Positions 31,545-35,830 of a stretch of 35,830 nt of DNA are shown here, piece after piece. This stretch comes from a virus. The notes below the pieces were generated by a model. The model made no database searches. It was not told the origin of the DNA and saw only the letters and a program-made list of their open reading frames with translations. The stretch's first letter is position 1. The number at the start of each line of letters is the position of its first letter. The DNA is taken from positions 1 through 35,830 of IMG/VR virus record IMGVR_UViG_3300010883_000161; one strand, given 5' to 3'. Made by a program: the position numbers and the translations under genes.

Positions 31545-32143
31545 CTTCCCGGCTCCAGCCGTGAGCCAGCCAGGTCGGAGATGCGGGCGGGAGCGTCGGG
31601 ATTGGCGACTTTACGGACGCTGAGAAGTAAGGGATCGTCTTCGCGCATGTGCAGTGACTGGCCTTCAAACTCATCTTTCAGAGCGTCGAAGATGGTTGCC
31701 AAGAGTTCTCCCCGAATATCGCCCCCCCACTCCGCACCCTCTGACAGAACATCGCTGAGCGTCTGGGCGAGGTCTTCAAGGTCGACGGAGTGCTCGACGG
31801 GATCAACCTGATAAATCGACACGAAGTCACCGGCTTCTGCGAGCGCGCTGTTAAGCGCCTGAACCTGATCGCGTGCCTGGTCTAGCGAAAGGAACTGGGT
31901 GAGTTGGCCCGCCAACTCGATTCTGCCGGTTTTATCATCTTCGGGCTGCTCATACCACTGTTCCTCGATGTCCACGCGCAGGGAAATGTAATCTTCCATC
32001 GTCCTCTCTTTATGCCAATAGCTGACGTCAAGTTTGGATTTGCGATCAGTCGTATGAACCGTCACGTCGATGGCGCGGGTGTCAACCTTGTATGCGTCCG
32101 TGGTGCTTGCAGTGATGGCACCATTCGACAGTTCGACTTTCAT
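31541..32143 (-). CDS. Hypothetical protein, first gene of the recombination block
   Basis: A 200-aa acidic protein. The N-terminal half is beta-rich (KVELSNGAITASTTDAYKV), and the C-terminal half is helical and acidic (DLEDLAQTLSDVLSEGAEW). AGGGGGA lies upstream of ATG 32143. It is translated ahead of the small membrane protein, nuclease and Sak4-like ATPase. A single-stranded-DNA-binding or recombination accessory role would fit the context, but no OB-fold signature is evident. No family is recognised. Confidence 0.65.
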   Translation of the reverse strand: MKVELSNGAITASTTDAYKVDTRAIDVTVHTTDRKSKLDVSYWHKERTMEDYISLRVDIEEQWYEQPEDDKTGRIELAGQLTQFLSLDQARDQVQALNSALAEAGDFVSIYQVDPVEHSVDLEDLAQTLSDVLSEGAEWGGDIRGELLATIFDALKDEFEGQSLHMREDDPLLLSVRKVANPDAPARISDLAGSRLEPGR

Positions 32144-32166
32144 GTTTTCGCGTCCCCCTTTTTGAA

Positions 32167-32194
32167 CTTATAGCGATCCGGTATGTCTACGCAA
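32167..32194 (-). promoter_or_regulatory. Candidate promoter for the recombination block
   Basis: On the minus strand TTGCGT (32194-32189), 16 bases, then TATAAG (32172-32167), ending 23 bases before the first gene's start codon. The -10 matches sigma70 in five of six positions, and the -35 is weak. Confidence 0.4.
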
Positions 32195-32242
32195 GAGAAA
32201 ATGAGAGGTCCGTGTTATTTGATGTCATTCGTGTAAAAAAAC

Positions 32243-32268
32243 TTGCGAATTATTTCGGAATCTATAGT
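32243..32268 (+). promoter_or_regulatory. Candidate promoter for the replication block
   Basis: TTGCGA (32243-32248) and TATAGT (32263-32268) lie upstream of the start at 32297. The spacing (14) is short for sigma70. The layout CTTGCG ... CGGA-TC ... TATA-GTT resembles the oppositely oriented promoter at 32167-32194. Confidence 0.3.
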
Positions 32269-32296
32269 TTGAAAATTGACGGAGGAAAGTAGAGGG

Positions 32297-32596
32297 ATGA
32301 CGAAGTTACTTCGCGACGAAATCTCACTCGTCGAAGCTGTCGAGGTGATGAGTAGACGCATCGAAGTGTTGGAGCGAGACAAGCACGATCTTCAAGATTT
32401 GCTAACCAAGCAATTCGATCGGGGCAAGCGGAAGGAACGGGACCATCGCAGGTTGAATTGGCTTGAGAGCCACCCAGCGATGATCGACCATTTCGAGGGG
32501 TACTGGTTTTACGCCGAAAGCGACAAACGAGAGATCAGTATTCGCGGAGCAATAGATACGGCGATGAAGGCATCGAATACAAAATCGGATACTTAG
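32297..32596 (+). CDS. Coiled-coil hypothetical protein (99 aa)
   Basis: First gene of the replication block. GGAGG lies 11 bases before ATG 32297; a TTG at 32276 would precede that site. The first ~45 residues form a likely coiled coil (VEAVEVMSRRIEVLERDKHD), followed by RKERDHRRLNWLESHPAMID and FEGYWFYAES. The R-R-L-x-W-L-E step is seen in various small phage proteins. Its function is unknown. Confidence 0.62.
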   Translation: MTKLLRDEISLVEAVEVMSRRIEVLERDKHDLQDLLTKQFDRGKRKERDHRRLNWLESHPAMIDHFEGYWFYAESDKREISIRGAIDTAMKASNTKSDT

Positions 32597-32627
32597 AAAT
32601 TACGATACCACTGGGGGGTGGGGCACG

Positions 32628-33410
32628 ATGGCAAACAGGGTTGTGAGAGGGGAGTTCAACGCAAGTGAGTCAATGGCGGCTCGTTCGCTGATGGCCGAGT
32701 TGGTCTTCGTTAAACTCCTGTTGGTGGTAGACGACTACGGTCGGTGCGATGCGCGACCCCGTTTATTGTTGAGCCAATTGTTCCCGATGCGGGAAGAGGT
32801 CAACGCTTCAGATTTGGCGATCTGGGTGTATGAGCTTGCGTCGGGCGACGATCCGCCACTCGTAATTTACGAGGTGGAGGGACGAAAATTCATCGAATTG
32901 GTGAACTATGAGACGCATCGAGGAAATTCCAAGCGTGCCTCGGTGTCAAGATTTCCACACCCAAACGCTGAGAGTCAACCTGTGCGTCCCCTGATTCCCC
33001 CGGATCCCCCGGATCCCCACTTGGAGGGGATAGGAGTGGAAGGGGAGGGGAGTGTCGCTAAAGCTCCAGTTCCGCCGCCGGAAGTTCCAAAGCTCCCGCC
33101 GAAGACCCTTGAGGCCATGATCGCCGTCAAACCCGATGGCGTGGTGTATTCCCCCGAAGATATTTACGCATGGTTCGGGTGGATTATCCCGAAAATGCGG
33201 CTGGCTGGGAAAAAAGATTTTGTGGCGTCTGCTCGGAACTGGTGGCCTCGCGTTCGACCTGGCGATGTAGCCGAATCTCGGGAGTGGGCAGGCTTGGTTA
33301 AGGCTCGCGAAGGGGCCGCCCAGATCCGCTCTGAAATCGCTGCGCGTGACCAAGCTCAAAAGCAGTTCACACTTGATGATATTGCAAAGGCGTCCGATGC
33401 CCTTGGATAA
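32628..33410 (+). CDS. Replication initiator / helicase-loader-like protein
   Basis: A 260-aa protein. The N-terminal ~110 residues (FNASESMAARSLMAELVFVK, LLLVVDDYGRCDARPRLLLS, QLFPM) match the phage replication protein pattern in which a winged helix precedes VDDYGRxDARP. A Pro/Glu/Gly-rich linker follows (~120-160), then a helical C-terminal domain (SPEDIYAWFGWIIPKMRL, NWWPRVRP). Proteins of this type bind the origin and bring in a helicase. The next gene is a RecA/DnaB-like ATPase, which fits. A run of G's lies upstream of ATG 32628. Confidence 0.72.
   Translation: MANRVVRGEFNASESMAARSLMAELVFVKLLLVVDDYGRCDARPRLLLSQLFPMREEVNASDLAIWVYELASGDDPPLVIYEVEGRKFIELVNYETHRGNSKRASVSRFPHPNAESQPVRPLIPPDPPDPHLEGIGVEGEGSVAKAPVPPPEVPKLPPKTLEAMIAVKPDGVVYSPEDIYAWFGWIIPKMRLAGKKDFVASARNWWPRVRPGDVAESREWAGLVKAREGAAQIRSEIAARDQAQKQFTLDDIAKASDALG
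32997..33053. repeat. Short tandem repeats and purine tract in the initiator gene
   Basis: CCCCCGGAT is repeated (32997-33005, 33006-33014, with a further CCCC), followed by a purine-rich run (33023-33053). Both lie in the linker of the initiator-like gene. In lambdoid phages the origin lies inside the initiator gene at the same type of place, so this is a candidate origin. The repeats are also explained by a Pro/Gly-rich linker. Confidence 0.45.
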
Positions 33411-34386
33411 TCCGAAAGCCAGGGAGCATTTAGAAATGCTCAACTTGATGCCAATCGGAGATCGCAGCGAGTACGCGATGACAATCCCCGACATGGCGGC
33501 TTTTGAGGCTGCACTCACCTTGTCAGGTTGTCCAAACGACGAGGTGGATGAGTTGATTTCGCAGCTCATTTTTTATCGCGAAAACAAAGTCGATGATGTG
33601 TCGATCACACTCATGCAGGTATTGGCTGAATCGGTAAAGCAGCCGACTGAGAACAGCGCGGTCGACAAGCTCACCACCATCGAGTTGTCTTCGCAGCCTC
33701 GATTTCCTACCGGGGTGGCTGCTGTCGACAATATGACATTCGGTGGAGGCTACGGGTGCACAACCGTCGCCGGAAACGCCAAGAGCGGCAAAACCACCTT
33801 CGCCATCGGAGCCGCCGTCGAGGCATCACTGGCAGGGTGGCGGGTAATCTATCTGAACTGTGAGTTGGACCGCTCGGAAGCCATCCAGGCCTTCATGCGT
33901 AAGTGTGGTGGCACGATTCCATCGCAGGTCTCAGAGCGGCTCACGCTAGTTACACCCGACGTTGGCTTTCAACCTCGCGATGCGATTGGCCGGATTCGAG
34001 AGGCTGTTGGTTGGGGGGACGACAAGATCCTTTGCGTCTTCGACTCGATCAACGCCTTGGTTGACCTGAGCGGCGAGGGCGATCGAGACTATTGGGGCGC
34101 GCTGTCGGTTTGGCGGAACTTTGCGGTGCGTGCTGCGAAGTTGTCAAAGGGCAGCCTTGCGTTTCTCGTCGTCAGCGAGACCAATAGGCTAGGAATGGTG
34201 AAAGGCGGCAGCCTCGAATTTAAGTCGTCGTGTGTGATAAAAATCGAGAAAGACAAATGCGACAACGCGATGGTTGAACTCGATGTCATGCTGTCCCGTT
34301 CGTCGCCTGCTGGAAGCCTGGGCCGATTCTATCGAGACTGGGGTCGCGGAGCATTCGTCCAATGCGACAACAGCTTTAAGGCTTAA
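33397..34386 (+). CDS. RecA/DnaB-family ATPase (replicative helicase-like)
   Basis: A 329-aa protein with an N-terminal helical region (~1-90) and a RecA-like ATPase domain: PTGVAAVDNMTFGGGYGC (the KaiC/DnaB start), Walker A AGNAKSGKTT (125-134), YLNCELDR (152-159), Walker B ILCVFDSIN (211-219) and LAFLVVSETNR (254-264). It is smaller than DnaB and lacks the full linker and primase-binding domain. It may be a helicase or a RadA/DnaC-like partner of host helicase. ATG 33397 is six bases after AAAGG and overlaps the initiator gene by 14 bases. Confidence 0.75.
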   Translation: MPLDNPKAREHLEMLNLMPIGDRSEYAMTIPDMAAFEAALTLSGCPNDEVDELISQLIFYRENKVDDVSITLMQVLAESVKQPTENSAVDKLTTIELSSQPRFPTGVAAVDNMTFGGGYGCTTVAGNAKSGKTTFAIGAAVEASLAGWRVIYLNCELDRSEAIQAFMRKCGGTIPSQVSERLTLVTPDVGFQPRDAIGRIREAVGWGDDKILCVFDSINALVDLSGEGDRDYWGALSVWRNFAVRAAKLSKGSLAFLVVSETNRLGMVKGGSLEFKSSCVIKIEKDKCDNAMVELDVMLSRSSPAGSLGRFYRDWGRGAFVQCDNSFKA

Positions 34387-34398
34387 CAAAGGGGAACG

Positions 34399-34740
34399 GT
34401 GAAAACCGGAACGAGATGCTTTTCGATGAGGACCGAGGACGATTTGCCGGATACGAACGGCCATTATTGGACTCAAAATCTATATTGCCAGAACGGAAAA
34501 TGCCGCAGCACATGGTCGGGCAACCGTAAGAATCCAAGAAAATGCACCTTTGCGAGAAATCGTGCTGCACCGCAGATGACGGACCAGCTAAAAATCGACA
34601 TCGAGCTTTACAAACGACACATGGCAGTTGGGGGTGCGTTTATCCCGTTTGCAAAAAGTCTGGGTATGACCCGGCACGAGGCCAGCGCGGCTAAACGGCG
34701 AGCCATGCGATACTTCGCCACGATGGACGGTCGAAATTGA
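34399..34740 (+). CDS. Hypothetical protein with Cys pair and HTH-like C terminus
   Basis: A 113-aa protein starting at GTG 34399 with GGGGAA upstream. The centre has YCQNGKCRSTW, which could bind zinc together with KCTF. The C-terminal half (PFAKSLGMTRHEASAAKRRA) resembles a helix-turn-helix. It is coupled to the resolvase gene (TTGA). Its function is unknown. DNA binding is plausible. Confidence 0.6.
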   Translation: MKTGTRCFSMRTEDDLPDTNGHYWTQNLYCQNGKCRSTWSGNRKNPRKCTFARNRAAPQMTDQLKIDIELYKRHMAVGGAFIPFAKSLGMTRHEASAAKRRAMRYFATMDGRN

Positions 34741-35252
34741 AACGACGAATCATCGCAATTGACCCCGGAACTGACCGCAGCGCGGTGGTGACCATCGACA
34801 TCGACGGTGAAGTGAACGGCCAGATCCTCGACAATCACGTTCTTGAGAAATGGCTGAGAGATTTTCACCACAAAAAGGATTGGTGTTGTGTTATTGAGAT
34901 GATCGCCTGCTATGGACAACGTGTTGGCCGGGAGGTCTTTGAAACCTGTGTTGTCATAGGTCGGTATTTGTCGGCCTGGGAAACTCGCACGATAGCCGAA
35001 CCGGCACGCTTGGTTCGCCGAGATGTGAAGATGGAGTTGTGCTCAACCAATCGCGCCAACGATGCCGATATTCGGGCTGCATTGATCGACCTGTACGGCC
35101 CCGGCAAGGATAAGGCTATCGGAAAAAAGGCCAGTCCTGGCCCACTGTACGGTTTTAGGAAGGATATGTGGGCGGCTCTGGCTGTGGCTGTGACGTATGA
35201 GAGAATGCTTGAAAACGGCGAAGTTCCAACTAAAAACGAGGTGGTTGAATGA
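34737..35252 (+). CDS. RuvC-like Holliday junction resolvase
   Basis: A 171-aa protein with the RNase H-fold layout of RuvC. IAIDPGTDRSA holds Asp9, VIEMIACYG holds Glu54, and FRKDMWAALAVA holds Asp143. These acids are the expected metal ligands. The start must be TTG 34737, since the first motif begins at residue 7, and it overlaps the previous stop (TTGA). Phages use such enzymes to cut branched DNA before packaging. The length is like E. coli RuvC (173 aa). Confidence 0.8.
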   Translation: MKRRIIAIDPGTDRSAVVTIDIDGEVNGQILDNHVLEKWLRDFHHKKDWCCVIEMIACYGQRVGREVFETCVVIGRYLSAWETRTIAEPARLVRRDVKMELCSTNRANDADIRAALIDLYGPGKDKAIGKKASPGPLYGFRKDMWAALAVAVTYERMLENGEVPTKNEVVE

Positions 35253-35560
35253 TGAAGATTAAGGACGGTGTTCGGTTTTGCTCTCCCGCGATGGCGATGT
35301 GCCACGCAACCTTTGTCGTCGATCAAGTATGCCGCGATTTCGGAGTCGATTGTGTCATCACGGGTGGAGTAGAAGAACACCAACATCCGTCGAAGCATAT
35401 ATATGGTGGTGGGCTCGACTACCGGACCCGCGACCTAATTGAAGGAGCCCGCTACGACTTTGCCGAGTGTGTGGCCGAGGCTCTCGGAGACGGGTTTGAT
35501 GTTGTGCTGGAAATAGATCATCTCCATGTCGAATACGATGTATCAAATCTCGTCGTTTAA
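35249..35560 (+). CDS. M15-like zinc peptidase domain (candidate endolysin)
   Basis: A 103-aa protein. SKHIYGGGLDYRTRD gives the H-x6-D pair (His50, Asp57), and VVLEIDHLHVEYD gives E-x-x-H (Glu88, His91). This is the zinc and catalytic set of the M15/VanY/VanX peptidases that cut D-Ala-containing peptides. It is about as small as the minimal domain. It has no signal peptide, so it would need a holin. It is encoded on the strand opposite the lysis cassette, at the end of the replication block. The start overlaps the resolvase stop (ATGA). Confidence 0.72.
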   Translation: MMKIKDGVRFCSPAMAMCHATFVVDQVCRDFGVDCVITGGVEEHQHPSKHIYGGGLDYRTRDLIEGARYDFAECVAEALGDGFDVVLEIDHLHVEYDVSNLVV

Positions 35561-35699
35561 CACTGAGCCCCGGCTACCTGGCTGGGTGCCGTGCTCGTGC
35601 GGCGACTTCTGGTGCGAGATTCACGACACACACGCACACGATTGCACATGCCCGCCCGTCGAAGAGTGGACGGAAAGCCCATACCGCAACTTGCGCTAA
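35538..35699 (+). CDS. Cys/His-rich microprotein (53 aa)
   Basis: ATG 35538 lies within the end of the M15-like gene, in another frame. The 53-aa product contains CSCGDFWCEIHDTHAHDCTC, six cysteines-plus-histidines arranged for zinc binding, then PPVEEWTESPY. This C-x-CGDFWC-x-I-H ... HDC-x-CPP-(I/V)-EEW pattern is a recurring tiny phage protein of unknown role. Its stop overlaps the converging membrane-protein gene. Confidence 0.72.
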   Translation: MYQISSFNTEPRLPGWVPCSCGDFWCEIHDTHAHDCTCPPVEEWTESPYRNLR

Positions 35700-35830
35700 C
35701 GCAGCACCATCTCAAGGGTCCACGCTAACAACCCCGACACAACGGCCAGCACTGACAGCGTTGTCTTGAGCATGACATTCAGCCGAGCGATTGCGGCACG
35801 GTCTTCGTGGGCTTCTTCCAAAATCGACTC
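35696..35830 (-). CDS. Small tail-anchored membrane protein, 3' part (continues from 1-167)
   Basis: This is the right-hand copy of the gene described at 1-167. The reading frame enters from the contig edge, carries the hydrophobic segment and ends with TAG at 35698-35696. Its stop region overlaps the 3' end of the plus-strand cysteine-rich microprotein (stop at 35697-35699), so the late block and the replication block converge with no gap and no obvious bidirectional terminator. Confidence 0.75.
   Translation of the reverse strand, partial: ESILEEAHEDRAAIARLNVMLKTTLSVLAVVSGLLAWTLEMVLR
35751..35830. repeat. 80-bp terminal direct repeat (right copy)
   Basis: Exact copy of bases 1-80. One copy should be removed to obtain the unique genome of about 35,750 bp. 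Confidence 0.95.

Noticed and set aside
32946-33569. 207-aa minus-strand ORF
   Set aside because: It is antisense to the initiator-like and ATPase genes, both of which have recognisable motifs.
1-35830. Temperate lifestyle
   Set aside because: No integrase, recombinase of the tyrosine or serine type, CI-like repressor or partition genes can be recognised. An unknown system cannot be excluded.

Overview
The window is a complete tailed-phage genome, most likely a podovirus of a Gram-negative host. The first 80 bases (1-80) are repeated exactly as the last 80 (35751-35830), and one small membrane-protein gene runs across the join. The true molecule is therefore about 35,750 bp of circular or end-overlapping sequence. 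Short-tail morphology is inferred from the virion set: a head-tail connector type portal, T7 gp11-like and gp12-like tail tubular proteins, internal virion proteins, and fibres with a T7-like N-terminal domain. The Gram-negative host is inferred from a nested inner/outer spanin pair and from two products with Sec signal peptides. Starts are often GTG or TTG, and neighbouring genes usually overlap by 1-8 bases.

There are four transcription blocks. (1) The late block is on the minus strand from 23994 leftward and wraps past position 1 to 35696. In order it holds the small terminase, a small basic protein, the large terminase, two unknowns, portal, Bbp19-like protein, scaffold, capsid, a putative decoration protein, tail tubes A and B, a gp14-like protein, a 644-aa internal protein, a giant protein of about 2,197 aa, two paralogous fibres, two secreted proteins and a lysis cassette. 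(2) An early plus-strand block (25028-29599) starts with a DnaN-like sliding clamp and continues with about ten small proteins, many with zinc-ribbon cysteines. (3) A minus-strand block (32143-29567) holds a RecB/RecE-like PD-(D/E)XK nuclease and a Sak4-like RecA-fold ATPase, a recombination pair. (4) A plus-strand block (32297-35699) holds a replication initiator-like protein, a DnaB/RadA-like ATPase, a RuvC-like resolvase, an M15-like peptidase and a cysteine/histidine-rich microprotein.

No RNA polymerase, DNA polymerase, integrase, repressor, tRNA or CRISPR array is visible. The phage probably depends on host RNA polymerase and the host replisome, with the clamp, initiator and ATPase redirecting the latter. 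The two convergent block ends overlap (29567-29599 and 35696-35699), and the two divergent gaps (about 23995-25027 and 32144-32296) hold the main promoters.

The most striking item is the giant protein at 4006-10599. It joins a glycine/alanine-rich hydrophobic N-terminal region, a SAP-like stretch, a possible papain/transglutaminase-like thiol domain, two ADP-ribosyltransferase-like domains, a proline-rich hinge and a long C-terminal part resembling the LPD38 polyvalent-protein domain. It looks like an ejected effector protein. The roughly 1 kb gap at 24000-25027, with G-tracts, direct repeats and an inverted repeat, is the best candidate for an unassigned control or origin region.
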